Assembly (NCBI GenBank): GCA_016710985.1
Contig: JADJTX010000016.1
Coordinates: 1 to 64,000 of the forward strand
Origin: Ignavibacteria bacterium
GTDB taxonomy: Bacteria > Bacteroidota > Ignavibacteria > Tepidaquicellales > Tepidaquicellaceae
Reading direction: 5' to 3'
DNA: 64,000 nucleotides
Position numbers and translations under genes: made by a program. Below, piece by piece: positions 9,642 to 18,695 of this stretch. Every line of letters begins with the position of its first letter. Position 1 is the first letter of the stretch. Below the pieces are notes generated by a model. That model made no database searches, was not told where the DNA came from, and was given only the letters and a program-made list of their open reading frames with translations.

Positions 9642-11429
9642 TTGCATAAGGAAAAAACTTTAACTCATTTATTCATTAAGCATCTTGAGGAAAGAGGACT
9701 TGAGAAAGAAATTTTCTTCACCAAAGAAGACGATGAATATTATAGTGTTAATAATAGACAGCTAATTCAGAAAATTTATAATGTCATTAAATTTTTTGAG
9801 AAACAGGGCTTAAAAGAATCTGACAAGGTTGCAATAATTTCCGAAAACTCGGTTGAGTGGGTAGTTGCAGATTTTGCGTGTATGTTTCTGAAATTAATTT
9901 CAATTCCCATTTATACTTCACTTTCTGTTTCTCAGATCAGGTACATACTTGAAAACTCGGAATCCAAAATCTGTTTTGTTTCAAATGCCCTGCTGCTTGA
10001 GAAAGTATTTAAAATAAAAAGTGAGCTGCCTCAGTTAAAGAGCATTGTTGTTTTTAAAAACATCAGTACGGACAAATTTAAGGACGATCAGGTCATTCAT
10101 TTACCTGAGATTTTAAACAGTATAATAGAAATTTCTGATGAAGAAATTTTTGATTATCTGAAAGCTTTATCTTTAAGGATTTCCGGAAAAGATCTGCTGA
10201 CTATTATATATACTTCCGGAACGACAGGTGTACCAAAAGGAGTGATCCTCTCACACCGGAATATTCATTCAAATATTATTGCCTGTCAGAAAGTGCTTAC
10301 GATAGATGAAAATGATACCTTCTTATCATATCTTCCTTACTCACACTCATACGAAAGGACGGCCGGATATTATTTAGCGTTGTTTTGCGGGGCAAAAATT
10401 TATTATGCGCAGAACATTGATACGATCGCGAAACAGCTGGCTGAAGCAAAACCTACCATTGTGATTACTGTTCCGCGGTTACTTGATAAAATATATAACA
10501 AACTTTTGAACAGCAGTGAAGATATGAAAGACGGTCTTAAAAAGAAAATTTTTCTCTGGGCAATAGATGTTGCAGCAAAGAGCAAAGGATCAAGGAGTTC
10601 ATTGAAATGGAAAATTGCTGACAAGCTGGTGTATAAAAAGATCCGGGAAAAAACAGGCGGCTGTATCAGATTCTTTGTATCCGGAGGCGGAGCATTGAAT
10701 AAAACAGTGGGTGAATTTTTTGAAGGTGTTGGTATTCCTACTATAGAAGGTTACGGACTGACTGAGACTTCACCGGTTGTATCGGTGAATAAGCCGCATG
10801 AAAATAAGTATGGGACTGTAGGAAAACCACTTGATGGTGTTGAAATTAAATTTACAAATGAAAACGAGATCTTAATAAAAGGTGATCTGGTAATGGAGGG
10901 ATATTACAAAGATGAAAAGTATACCAATGAAATTATCAAGGACGGATGGTTTTTTACAGGGGATATCGGTGAAATGGATAATGAAGGCTACCTGAAAATT
11001 ACTGACAGAAAAAAATCTTTGATGAAAACCTCAGGCGGCAAATATGTTTCCCCGACTCATATTGAAGACCTTCTAATGGGGCTCGGTTATTTTGAAAATG
11101 TAAGCGTAATAGGTGATGAGAGGATGTATATTACCGCGCTTATTGTTCCGGATAAAACTCTTTTAACAAATTTTGCAAAGAAGAATAACATATCGTTCAG
11201 TTCATACAATGAACTGATAAATGACAATTCACTGAAGAAACTTATTCAAAGGGACATTGATGCAGTTCAGAAAGACCTTGCCAGTTATGAAAAAGTAAGA
11301 AAGTTTACATTACTCGAAAAATCATTCTCAATCGAACACGGTGAACTAACTCCTACAATGAAAGTTAAGAGAAAATTTGTAGAAGAAGAATTTAAAGATG
11401 AAATTGAGAAGATGTATCATAAGATTTAA
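9642..11429 (+). CDS. Long-chain fatty acid-CoA ligase (AMP-forming)
   Basis: A 595-residue ANL-superfamily enzyme. The AMP/ATP-binding signature TIIYTSGTTGVPKG spans residues 187-200, GYGLTETSPVVSVN is the adenine-binding A5 element, and GDIGEMDNEGYLKITDRKKSLMKTSGGKYV contains the hinge and the C-terminal catalytic Lys region. It activates fatty acids to acyl-CoA through an acyl-adenylate, in the cytosol or at the membrane. Length and motifs fit the FAA1-type synthetases. The start is a TTG; an in-frame stop at 9618-9620 excludes upstream alternatives. It is transcribed divergently from the barrel gene and lies about 100 bp before nuoA without an obvious terminator. Confidence 0.9.
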   Translation: MHKEKTLTHLFIKHLEERGLEKEIFFTKEDDEYYSVNNRQLIQKIYNVIKFFEKQGLKESDKVAIISENSVEWVVADFACMFLKLISIPIYTSLSVSQIRYILENSESKICFVSNALLLEKVFKIKSELPQLKSIVVFKNISTDKFKDDQVIHLPEILNSIIEISDEEIFDYLKALSLRISGKDLLTIIYTSGTTGVPKGVILSHRNIHSNIIACQKVLTIDENDTFLSYLPYSHSYERTAGYYLALFCGAKIYYAQNIDTIAKQLAEAKPTIVITVPRLLDKIYNKLLNSSEDMKDGLKKKIFLWAIDVAAKSKGSRSSLKWKIADKLVYKKIREKTGGCIRFFVSGGGALNKTVGEFFEGVGIPTIEGYGLTETSPVVSVNKPHENKYGTVGKPLDGVEIKFTNENEILIKGDLVMEGYYKDEKYTNEIIKDGWFFTGDIGEMDNEGYLKITDRKKSLMKTSGGKYVSPTHIEDLLMGLGYFENVSVIGDERMYITALIVPDKTLLTNFAKKNNISFSSYNELINDNSLKKLIQRDIDAVQKDLASYEKVRKFTLLEKSFSIEHGELTPTMKVKRKFVEEEFKDEIEKMYHKI

Positions 11430-11527
11430 CCAATTCATGTGGAGAATTATAAAATCATAACCTTTCATAAACTTTTAGATACTAATTTTTCCTTAAAATA
11501 ATTGTAAAAAAATTTTTATATTGAAAC

Positions 11528-11896
11528 ATGCTTGAATCATACATACCAATTTTCATAATACTGATCATATCAGTTCTGTTTGCTGTAACTAATGTAAAAT
11601 TATCTTCTTTGCTGGGACCTTCAAGACCTAACAAAGAAAAAATGTCAACGTATGAGAGCGGAGTAGAACCGGTAGGAACAGCTCACGACAGATTCTCAAT
11701 AAAATTTTACATGGTTGCCGTTTTATTTATATTGTTTGACATTGAGGTTGTTTTTCTATACCCATGGGCTGTTTCATTTATAAATTTGGATCAGGTAAAA
11801 ATGTTGTATTCTTTTGTAAGCGTAATGGTTTTCATTGTTATTTTACTTGTAGGTTATATTTATGTAATTAAAAAGGGAGCATTGAAATGGGATTAG
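11528..11896 (+). CDS. nuoA: NADH-quinone oxidoreductase subunit A
   Basis: A 122-residue membrane subunit of respiratory complex I with three predicted transmembrane helices. The conserved loop KMSTYESGVEPVGTAHDRF and the helix-2 segment FYMVAVLFILFDIEVVFLYPWA with its acidic residues are hallmarks of NuoA. It belongs to the proton-pumping membrane arm. The stop overlaps the nuoB start by 10 bp, so the two are cotranslated. Confidence 0.95.
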   Translation: MLESYIPIFIILIISVLFAVTNVKLSSLLGPSRPNKEKMSTYESGVEPVGTAHDRFSIKFYMVAVLFILFDIEVVFLYPWAVSFINLDQVKMLYSFVSVMVFIVILLVGYIYVIKKGALKWD

Positions 11897-12375
11897 AAGA
11901 AAAATTATCTAAAGACGGCTTTGTAACATCTAAGATTGATGATCTGATAAAGTGGTCGAGAAAAAATGCATTATGGCCGATGCCAATGGGAATATCCTGT
12001 TGCGCTATTGAAATGATGGCGGCTGCAGGACCGAGATTTGACATATCAAGATTCGGCAGTGAAGTATTCCGATTTTCTCCGAGACAATCGGATGTAATGA
12101 TAGTAGCAGGAACTACAACTTATAAAATGGCTCAGGTCGTCCGTAAGATTTATGATCAGATGCCTGAACCAAAATGGGTAATTGCAATGGGTGCCTGTAC
12201 GTCAAGCGGCGGAATGTACAGAACTTATTCTGTAGTACAGGGAATAGATCAGTTCTTACCTGTTGATGTCTATGTAGCAGGTTGTCCTCCAAGGCCTGAT
12301 AATCTTCTGAAAGCCTTAATGGTGCTTCAGGATAAGATTCAATCAGGGAAAGAAGGAAGTTTTTCAGTAAATTAA
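11887..12375 (+). CDS. nuoB: NADH-quinone oxidoreductase subunit B
   Basis: This subunit carries the terminal 4Fe-4S cluster N2 next to the quinone site of complex I. All four ligands are visible: tandem Cys38-Cys39 (GISCCAIEMM), Cys104 (GACTSSGGMY) and Cys133 (AGCPPRPDNLLKAL). At 162 residues it is of normal length. It overlaps nuoA and is separated from nuoC by an unrelated secreted-protein gene with its own terminator, which is not the usual nuoABCD arrangement. Confidence 0.96.
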   Translation: MGLEEKLSKDGFVTSKIDDLIKWSRKNALWPMPMGISCCAIEMMAAAGPRFDISRFGSEVFRFSPRQSDVMIVAGTTTYKMAQVVRKIYDQMPEPKWVIAMGACTSSGGMYRTYSVVQGIDQFLPVDVYVAGCPPRPDNLLKALMVLQDKIQSGKEGSFSVN

Positions 12376-12402
12376 TTATTTATAAACTTAAATCAAAAAA
12401 TC

Positions 12403-13338
12403 ATGAAAAAAATTTACATTGTTTTAAGCATAATGTTTCTGGCTGTTGGTATTTCAAACGCACAGCCGATAATCTGGTCTCAGGGTTTTGAAAGTGCTGA
12501 TTCAGCAAATTTACCTCCGGGATGGAATATATATAATAATGCTACTTTCCCGATTGATCCTCTTACTAACTGGACTGTCCGGACTGTTGGTTCGTCGCTT
12601 CCCGGTTTATCAACTTCTCTTTGTGTTGTTCATACCGGTTCAAAATCCATTGGCGCTAGCTGGAATGCAGCAATAGATACCAATCCTCCCAATGCAACTA
12701 CCATATCTGATGTATGGCTCGTTACTCCTAGATTAATGAATGTAGCGTCAGATGCTTATATAAGTTTCTGGCTCACAGGAGGGTCACCTTCATATAGCGA
12801 TAGTGTTTCAGTATGGATTACAAACGGTGACGGAACCCCGACTTCTTTTACTGCCAGCCCGAGTAACAGATTCCAGAACTATTTCTTTGCTGTAGGTTCA
12901 GTATACGGAGCTTATGAACAATATTTTGTAGATTTGGCAGCCTATTCAGGTCAGAATATCTATGTCGGATTCAGATATAACATGGATTGTGCTATAAACG
13001 GATATTTCGTTCAGATGGATGATGTGGATTATGCTGGCACAGTCGGTATATCTCAAAACGGAACCAGCATACCTGATGAATTTGCGTTGAATCAGAATTA
13101 TCCAAACCCTTTTAACCCGACTACAAAAATTAATTTTGATCTGGCAAAAGCTACTAATGTAAAATTAACCGTATTTAATTCTCTGGGTCAGATGGTTATG
13201 AATATTTTCGACGGATATCAACCTGCAGGATCATATCAGGCAGAATTCAACGGAAGCTCACTTTCAAGCGGAACATATTACTACAGGCTTGAAACAGAAT
13301 CCTTTGTTGAAACAAAAAAGATGCAGCTGATAAAATAA
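12403..13338 (+). CDS. Secreted choice-of-anchor J-like protein with T9SS type A sorting domain
   Basis: A signal peptide (cleavage near ISNAQ) is followed by a jelly-roll of the cleaved-adhesin/choice-of-anchor J kind: IIWSQGFESADSANLPPGWN, then SDVWLVTPRLMNVASDAYIS and IYVGFRYNMDCAINGYFVQMDDV. A T9SS sorting domain occupies the last 85 residues (LNQNYPNPFNPTTKINFDL ending TKKMQLIK). It should be secreted by T9SS and anchored on the surface, possibly binding carbohydrate. It sits in the nuo cluster 27 bp after nuoB and ends with a strong terminator, so it may read from the nuoAB promoter. A link to respiration is not implied by its domains. Confidence 0.85.
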   Translation: MKKIYIVLSIMFLAVGISNAQPIIWSQGFESADSANLPPGWNIYNNATFPIDPLTNWTVRTVGSSLPGLSTSLCVVHTGSKSIGASWNAAIDTNPPNATTISDVWLVTPRLMNVASDAYISFWLTGGSPSYSDSVSVWITNGDGTPTSFTASPSNRFQNYFFAVGSVYGAYEQYFVDLAAYSGQNIYVGFRYNMDCAINGYFVQMDDVDYAGTVGISQNGTSIPDEFALNQNYPNPFNPTTKINFDLAKATNVKLTVFNSLGQMVMNIFDGYQPAGSYQAEFNGSSLSSGTYYYRLETESFVETKKMQLIK

Positions 13339-13363
13339 ATCTGTTCAACATTTACTGTTAAAT

Positions 13364-13390
13364 AAAACCCGTCTTAAAGGCGGGTTTTTT
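13364..13390 (+). terminator. Rho-independent terminator inside the nuo cluster
   Basis: An 8-bp perfect stem AAAACCCG/CGGGTTTT with a 9-nt loop runs into six T residues. It follows the secreted protein gene and would separate nuoA-B-(secreted gene) from nuoC-F, implying a second promoter before nuoC. Confidence 0.85.
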
Positions 13391-13438
13391 GTTGTTTAAA
13401 ATAAATTTTATATTAAGTAAGTTGGTTCAAATAAAAAA

Positions 13439-13927
13439 ATGAAAGACGACAGACTAAACCTTCTTAAATCAAAACTTCAAAGTTCAAATTTCAACATAGA
13501 ATATTCTGACGTTAACGGAACTCCCGCAATGTATCTGAATAAAGATGAAGTCCTGAATGTATGTAAATTCCTGAGAGATGATGAATCATTCAGATTCATT
13601 TCCTGTGTGGACGCAGTAAGCGTAGACAGATTCGGGAAGAAAAACAGATTCGAGATGATCTATAATCTTATTTCGATAGAAAACAACGAAAGAATTTTTA
13701 TTAAGATCAGATTAGACAGTAAAAAACCGGAAATGGAAAGCTTAGTGTCTGTGTGGAAATCTGCGAACTGGTATGAAAGAGAAGCATACGATATGATGGG
13801 AATTGTTTTTTTGAATCACCCTGATCTGCGAAGAATGTACATGCCGGAAGAGTTTGAATATTATCCTCTCAGAAAAGATTTCCCTCTGATGGGAATTCCG
13901 GATTCAATACCGCTTCCGAATAAATAA
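13439..13927 (+). CDS. nuoC: NADH-quinone oxidoreductase subunit C
   Basis: This is the 30-kDa subunit of the complex I connecting module. The C-terminal signature WYEREAYDMMGIVFLNHPDL followed by RRMYMPEEFEYYPLRKDFPL is diagnostic. At 162 residues it is a stand-alone NuoC, not the NuoCD fusion. It is followed by a repeat-filled 146-bp gap and then nuoD. Confidence 0.94.
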   Translation: MKDDRLNLLKSKLQSSNFNIEYSDVNGTPAMYLNKDEVLNVCKFLRDDESFRFISCVDAVSVDRFGKKNRFEMIYNLISIENNERIFIKIRLDSKKPEMESLVSVWKSANWYEREAYDMMGIVFLNHPDLRRMYMPEEFEYYPLRKDFPLMGIPDSIPLPNK

Positions 13928-14066
13928 ATAAGTTTATATAGTTTATATAGTTTATATAGTTTATATAGTTTGTATAGTTTATTTATAGTTTGTAAAGTAG
14001 TCATAGACAGTAGGGTTCATAGATTCTAATACCCAATACTCATTACTTAATACTTAATACCTAATA
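13928..14066. repeat. 9-bp tandem array plus TAATAC-type repeats between nuoC and nuoD
   Basis: The array begins with about five to seven copies of a 9-bp unit close to AGTTTATAT, with one TTTGTATAG variant, and a degenerate tail to about 14000. From about 14025 there is a run of AATACCCAATACTC/ACTTAATAC units. The second part resembles the 7-bp ACTCAAT/ACCCAAT arrays near 57.9, 59.4 and 62.3 kb. Confidence 0.85.
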
Positions 14067-14073
14067 ATACAAA

Positions 14074-15351
14074 ATGCCTCAAACAGTCTATAAAGATTTA
14101 AAGGAACAAGATCCGACTATTAAAAGGTCAAAAATTCTGGATGCACTTGAGACTGAAGACTTAAGCGTTACATTTCCTGATTCTTTAGATAATGAAATGA
14201 TTCTGAATATGGGTCCTCAGCATCCTGCGACTCACGGAGTTTTAAGATTACTGATAAGTCTTGATGGTGAAACTGTGATCAAATGTGTACCCGAGCTAGG
14301 TTATCTTCACAGAGGTTATGAGAAGCTTGCTGAATCCTGCACTTATCATGAGTTCATTCCTCACACAGACCGGCTGGATTATTTATCGCCAATGGCAAAT
14401 AATGTTGCATACGCACTCGCAGTTGAAAAACTCATTCATCTTGAAATTCCTGAAAGAGGTCAGTACATAAGGGTCATAATAGCCGAGCTCGCACGCATTC
14501 AGTCTCACTTGCTTGCAATGGGTGCAATGGTAATGGATGTAGGTGCTCTTACACCTTTCTTATGGGCTATTCGTGAAAGGGAAAAAATCCTGGATCTGTA
14601 TGATGTTATTTGCGGTGCCCGATTTACTACTTCTTATACACGTGTCGGAGGAGTTGCACAGGATGTTTCAGATGAATCAATGGCAGCTATTAAAATCTTT
14701 GTAGATGAATTTTCGGCAAATCTTGTCGAGATGCGAGCGCTGATAGACAGGAATAAAATTTTCATAGAACGATGTGAAGGGATCGGATATTTATCAAAGG
14801 ACGATTGTATAGCCTTGGGTTTGACGGGTCCTTTATTACGGGCATGCGGAGTGTCAAGGGATCTGAGAAGAGATGAACCTTATTTGGTTTATGACAAACT
14901 TGATTTCAATATTCCTACCTATACCGAGAGTGACTGCCTGGCTAGATATTATGTAAGAGTGGAAGAACTTATAGAATCAATTAAAATTTTAAAACAGTGC
15001 CTCGAAAAAATTCCAAAAGGTCAATACAATGCTCTTCAGACAAAGAAAGTTCTGCCTAAGAAGGAACGTGTTTATACTAAAATGGAAGAGCTGATTCATG
15101 ATTTTATGATCATAAACTTCGGAGTTAATCCTCCGGTCGGTGAATCATACAGCGCAATCGAAGCATCAAAAGGCGAATTAGGATTTTATTTTATCAGCGA
15201 CGGAAGCGGTCATCCCTGGAGACTGAAGATTCGTTCACCAAGCTTCAGTAATTTACAGGCGCTTGCTCCAATGATGAAAGACTGTATGATTTCGGATACG
15301 GTGGTAATTATAGGAAGCGTGGATCCGGTAATGGGTGAAGCGGATAAGTAA
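14074..15351 (+). CDS. nuoD: NADH-quinone oxidoreductase subunit D
   Basis: The 49-kDa subunit of complex I, which with NuoB forms the quinone pocket. NMGPQHPATHGVLRLL near residue 46 and the RGYEKLAE and ARIQSHLLAMG segments are the family signatures; the quinone-site His residues of GPQHPATHG are present. It ends in the usual IGSVDPVMGEADK. At 425 residues it is complete. Confidence 0.96.
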   Translation: MPQTVYKDLKEQDPTIKRSKILDALETEDLSVTFPDSLDNEMILNMGPQHPATHGVLRLLISLDGETVIKCVPELGYLHRGYEKLAESCTYHEFIPHTDRLDYLSPMANNVAYALAVEKLIHLEIPERGQYIRVIIAELARIQSHLLAMGAMVMDVGALTPFLWAIREREKILDLYDVICGARFTTSYTRVGGVAQDVSDESMAAIKIFVDEFSANLVEMRALIDRNKIFIERCEGIGYLSKDDCIALGLTGPLLRACGVSRDLRRDEPYLVYDKLDFNIPTYTESDCLARYYVRVEELIESIKILKQCLEKIPKGQYNALQTKKVLPKKERVYTKMEELIHDFMIINFGVNPPVGESYSAIEASKGELGFYFISDGSGHPWRLKIRSPSFSNLQALAPMMKDCMISDTVVIIGSVDPVMGEADK

Positions 15352-15355
15352 TAAG

Positions 15356-15462
15356 TGTGTGGAGTGTGTAGAGTGTGTGGAGTATATAGGGTTGTTTAGT
15401 TTTAAAATAAGTAAAGTTAAATTCAAATCTTAAATCAAAGATTCAAAATCTAAAATCAAAAC
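15356..15462. repeat. GTGTGGAGTGTGTAGA-type repeat before nuoE
   Basis: Three imperfect copies of GAGTGTGTGGAGTGTGTA-like units (about 15356-15390) are followed by an AT-rich leader with CAAATCTTAAATCAAAG and AAAATCTAAAATCAAAA near-repeats. The first part is the complement of the ACACTCTACAC family found near 18.65 and 35.5 kb. Confidence 0.7.
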
Positions 15463-15960
15463 ATGAGTAACGAGAATTATACACCTCACTTCGATGAAAA
15501 TGAGATGAAAATGGTACAATATCACATTTCAAAATATCCGAAACCAATGGCAGCGGTGATGCCTGTTCTCTGGATGATTCAGGATAAATACGGATGGATA
15601 TCTGTTGACTCTATGAGATATGTCGGAGAATTATTGAACCTTCCTCCTGATCATGTTCTTGGAGTCGCAACTTTCTATACAATGTATTTCAAGAAGCCGA
15701 TGGGAAAATTTCATCTGCAGGTCTGTACTAATGTTTCCTGTATGCTTTGCGGAGGGTACAAGATTTTTGATCACATCTGTAACAAGTTCGGAATTAAAAA
15801 TAAAGAAATCACTTCTGATGGGATGTTCTCCATTGAAGAAGTTGAGTGTCTTGGAAGCTGCGGGACAGCGCCAATGCTGCAGGTTAATAACAGGGAGTTT
15901 TATGAAAACCTGACCACGGAATCGGTTGATGCTCTCTTATCAAAACTTTCTAATTCATAA
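15463..15960 (+). CDS. nuoE: NADH-quinone oxidoreductase subunit E
   Basis: The 24-kDa 2Fe-2S thioredoxin-like subunit of the NADH-oxidising module. The four cluster ligands are Cys88 and Cys93 (VCTNVSCMLCGG) and Cys129 and Cys133 (VECLGSCGTAPML). At 165 residues it is full length. It passes electrons to or from NuoF, encoded 123 bp downstream after a block of repeats. Confidence 0.95.
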   Translation: MSNENYTPHFDENEMKMVQYHISKYPKPMAAVMPVLWMIQDKYGWISVDSMRYVGELLNLPPDHVLGVATFYTMYFKKPMGKFHLQVCTNVSCMLCGGYKIFDHICNKFGIKNKEITSDGMFSIEEVECLGSCGTAPMLQVNNREFYENLTTESVDALLSKLSNS

Positions 15961-16080
15961 GATTTATAAGATTCATAAGATTCATAAGATTCATAAGATT
16001 CATAAGAGCATAACAGATCAACCAATTAACAGATCAACCATTTAACAAATTAACCATTTGACCAATTAACGAATCCACGA
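15957..16080. repeat. TTCATAAGA tandem array and AACAGATCAACC repeats between nuoE and nuoF
   Basis: Five near-perfect copies of the 9-bp unit TTCATAAGA (about 15959-16005) begin at the nuoE stop. They are followed by an interleaved series of AACAGATCAACC and ATTAACCATTTGACC units to 16076. Both types are purely intergenic. Confidence 0.9.
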
Positions 16081-16083
16081 ATA

Positions 16084-17481
16084 ATGGAAAAAATAATTTT
16101 AAGAGATATACCTGACTTAGATAATATTGATGTCTATGTTGCTAACGGAGGATACTCGTCTTTAAAAAAAGTAATAGCCGAGATGACTCCTGATCAGGTG
16201 ATAGACGAAGTGAAGAAATCCGGTCTTAGGGGAAGAGGTGGTGCATGTTTTTCTACGGGAATGAAATGGTCGTTTATGCCGAAAGGAAATGAGAAGCCGA
16301 AATTTCTTTGCTGTAATGGTGACGAGAGTGAGCCCGGAAGTTTTAAAGACAGGGAAATTTTTGAAAAGAATCCTCATCAGTTCATTGAAGGTGCTTTGAT
16401 CGCTGCTTATGCAATGGGTATTGGTGCGGTATATACTTACATACGAGGTGAGTACTGGAAGTGGTTTAACATAATGGAGAAGTCAGTAGCAGACGCTTAC
16501 AAAAAAGGATTCATCGGAAAAAATCTTTTCGGTTCAAATTTTTCTGTAGAAATGTATAATCATATGGGAGCAGGCGCTTATATCTGCGGGGAAGAAACTT
16601 CATTGATGAATTCACTCGAAGGTAAACGCGGATATCCAAGAGTAAAGCCGCCGTTTCCTGCAGTCTCCGGTATGTGGGGTAATCCGACTACTATAAATAA
16701 TATTGAAACACTTGCTAATGTTCCGGCCATTATTAACAAAGGCGGAGAATGGTTCAGCAAGATCGGAGATCCTAGACAACCCGGAACGCTTTTATTCGGA
16801 GTGAGCGGTGATGTAAACAAGCCCGGTGTGTATGAACTCCCGACAGGCATTCCTTTGATGGAACTGATAAACGATCACTGCGGCGGTGTCAAAGACGGAA
16901 AGGAAATTAAAATGGTTATTCCCGGAGGATCTTCCATGCCACCTCTTACACGAGAAGAATGTCTGATTGCAAAAATGGATAATGAGAGTTTGAAAGAAGT
17001 TGGTTCTATGATCGGCACAGCAGGCGTAATTGTCATGGCAGAAGGTACAGATGTTGTTGATGTAATAAGGCGTGTTACAAAATTTTATTATCACGAATCC
17101 TGCGGACAATGCACTCCCTGCAGAGAGGGATGCGGATGGATGCTTAAAGTACTTAACAGAATCATGGATGGTTCGGGCAGAAAGAGTGATCTTGATCTTT
17201 TGATCTCGGTTGCAGAAAACATTGAAGGCAATACTATATGCGCTCTCGGGGACGCGGCTGCATGGCCGGTAAAACATGCAGTGAGAAAATTCAGAAAAGA
17301 TTTCGAAGCAAAAATAAAAGATGACACACCGCTCCCGGTTTTAAATAAAGTTCACGGGCTTAGGGAATCGGATGAGTATGATACGATTACTTTTCAAAGT
17401 GAGCAGGAAGTTGTTGAAGGATTGATAGGAACTGTTCAGGAGCTTTCGCAAAATGAGGATGTGAAGAGATTTAGCTCGTAG
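16084..17481 (+). CDS. nuoF: NADH-quinone oxidoreductase subunit F
   Basis: The 51-kDa NADH-, FMN- and 4Fe-4S-binding subunit. The NADH glycine-rich loop is LRGRGGACFSTGMKW (residues 48-62), the FMN site is CNGDESEPGSFKDREI (77-92) with GAGAYICGEETSL (162-174). The N3 cluster ligands are Cys340, Cys343, Cys346 and Cys386. At 465 residues it is somewhat longer than the usual 430, with an extra C-terminal tail after the cluster domain. No nuoG follows; a terminator and an unrelated transporter come next, so the rest of complex I must be elsewhere. Confidence 0.96.
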   Translation: MEKIILRDIPDLDNIDVYVANGGYSSLKKVIAEMTPDQVIDEVKKSGLRGRGGACFSTGMKWSFMPKGNEKPKFLCCNGDESEPGSFKDREIFEKNPHQFIEGALIAAYAMGIGAVYTYIRGEYWKWFNIMEKSVADAYKKGFIGKNLFGSNFSVEMYNHMGAGAYICGEETSLMNSLEGKRGYPRVKPPFPAVSGMWGNPTTINNIETLANVPAIINKGGEWFSKIGDPRQPGTLLFGVSGDVNKPGVYELPTGIPLMELINDHCGGVKDGKEIKMVIPGGSSMPPLTREECLIAKMDNESLKEVGSMIGTAGVIVMAEGTDVVDVIRRVTKFYYHESCGQCTPCREGCGWMLKVLNRIMDGSGRKSDLDLLISVAENIEGNTICALGDAAAWPVKHAVRKFRKDFEAKIKDDTPLPVLNKVHGLRESDEYDTITFQSEQEVVEGLIGTVQELSQNEDVKRFSS

Positions 17482-17540
17482 GGTTGGAATTTGGGATTCC
17501 CGATTTGGGAATTGGTAAAAGAGTTTTAAAATTTTATTGA

Positions 17541-17573
17541 AAGTCTGTGATTTTAAAGTTACAGGCTTTTTTA
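17541..17573 (+). terminator. Rho-independent terminator after nuoF
   Basis: An AAGTCTGT/ACAGGCTT stem (one G-T pair) with a 12-nt loop is followed by a T-rich tract. It closes the nuoC-F transcript. Confidence 0.8.
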
Positions 17574-17604
17574 GTATTATTTAAGTTTATAAAGAAAATC
17601 TTTT

Positions 17605-18519
17605 ATGAACAAATCCATCACCTACATACAGCTCGCATTAGGAATGTCAATCTACGGCAGTGGTACTCCGGTAAGCAAGTTAGTCACAGAAGGATTTCCG
17701 GTTTACATTGGTTCGGGATTGAGAATGTTTTTCGCTGCAATTGTTTTGATTCCATTCATTATTAAATACAGGGAAGATATTAAAAAATTTACAAAGCAAG
17801 ATTTCCTAAACATTGCATTAATAGGTTTCGCAGGATATTTTTTATTCAGTATATTCATGATGCTTGCAATGAAAAATGTAAGCGGAGTCATTGCAAGCAT
17901 AGTAATGGGAGCTTCACCGGCGGTCACTGCAATTGCATCTGTGATTTTTTTAAAAGACAAAATGACTCCGAGAAAGTGGATCGCTATCGGACTCGTTGTT
18001 GCAGGACTTATGGTAGTCAATATGGGGGAAAGCAGTATGCAGATTGCCGGTATGCAGAATACAATGGGAATGCTTGCTTTGGGAATTTTTCTTGTGTTTC
18101 TTGCAGTGTGCTGTGAGGCTGCATATACTATAATTGGTAAAAAAGAAGCTCACATCAAACCGGTTTTAGTCAGCAGCTTGTCCGTTATCTTTGCTTTAGT
18201 TTTATTTGTTCCTTTCTCAATCCCCGAACTTTCAGAATTTAATTTCAGCAATGTCTCATCATCACAATGGCTCTCTGCCATATGGTGGGGTGCAGGTACA
18301 ATTTCTCTGGGCTTAACTCTATGGTATTTTGGAATTGAAAAAGTATCAGGAGTAGAAGCTGCAGGGTTCATGGGCATGATGCCGGTCAGCGCGCTGATCT
18401 TTTCATATGTTTTACTGAAAGAGCCTTTTTACACTCATCAGCTTGTAGGTTTTGCAATAGTCTTTGCGAGCATTATTTTGCTTACCTATTTACCAAAGGG
18501 TAAAGGAATGGAAATGTGA
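17605..18519 (+). CDS. EamA/DMT-family transporter (1)
   Basis: A 304-residue inner-membrane protein with about ten transmembrane helices arranged as two five-helix EamA repeats. The second repeat contains WYFGIEKVSGVEAAGFMGMMPVSALIFSYVLLKEP, of which the PVSALIF-LKEP element is typical of drug/metabolite transporters. The first repeat has the matching GASPAVTAIASVIFLKD. Substrate unknown. It is monocistronic, between the nuoF terminator and a repeat-rich convergent intergenic region. Confidence 0.88.
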   Translation: MNKSITYIQLALGMSIYGSGTPVSKLVTEGFPVYIGSGLRMFFAAIVLIPFIIKYREDIKKFTKQDFLNIALIGFAGYFLFSIFMMLAMKNVSGVIASIVMGASPAVTAIASVIFLKDKMTPRKWIAIGLVVAGLMVVNMGESSMQIAGMQNTMGMLALGIFLVFLAVCCEAAYTIIGKKEAHIKPVLVSSLSVIFALVLFVPFSIPELSEFNFSNVSSSQWLSAIWWGAGTISLGLTLWYFGIEKVSGVEAAGFMGMMPVSALIFSYVLLKEPFYTHQLVGFAIVFASIILLTYLPKGKGMEM

Positions 18520-18522
18520 TAA

Positions 18523-18695
18523 GATTTGGGGTTTGGAATCTTTGATTTGGAATTTGGAATTTCGGATTTGGAATTTATATGAATGTAAGTCAGTAATAAA
18601 CTAATTTAATTTTACAAACATTGTAATAAACTTACTCAACACACTCTATCCACTCTACACTCTACACACTTAACTCACTCCACTCTAACACTCAC
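18523..18695. repeat. Convergent intergenic repeats: TTTGGAA heptamers and ACTCTACAC units
   Basis: About five to six copies of a 7-bp unit (TTTGGAA, with variants) span 18528-18578. From 18640 to 18695 there are many ACTCTACAC/ACACTCT units, related to the array at 35.46-35.59 kb. The region lies between two converging genes and contains no coding sequence. Confidence 0.85.

Noticed and set aside
15957..16080. Possible CRISPR array
   Set aside because: Units are directly adjacent, only 9-17 bp long and have no unique spacers; no cas genes are in the window.
16792..17277. Long minus-strand frame opposite nuoF
   Set aside because: It is the antisense shadow of a clearly coding nuoF with all cluster ligands; no domain is visible.
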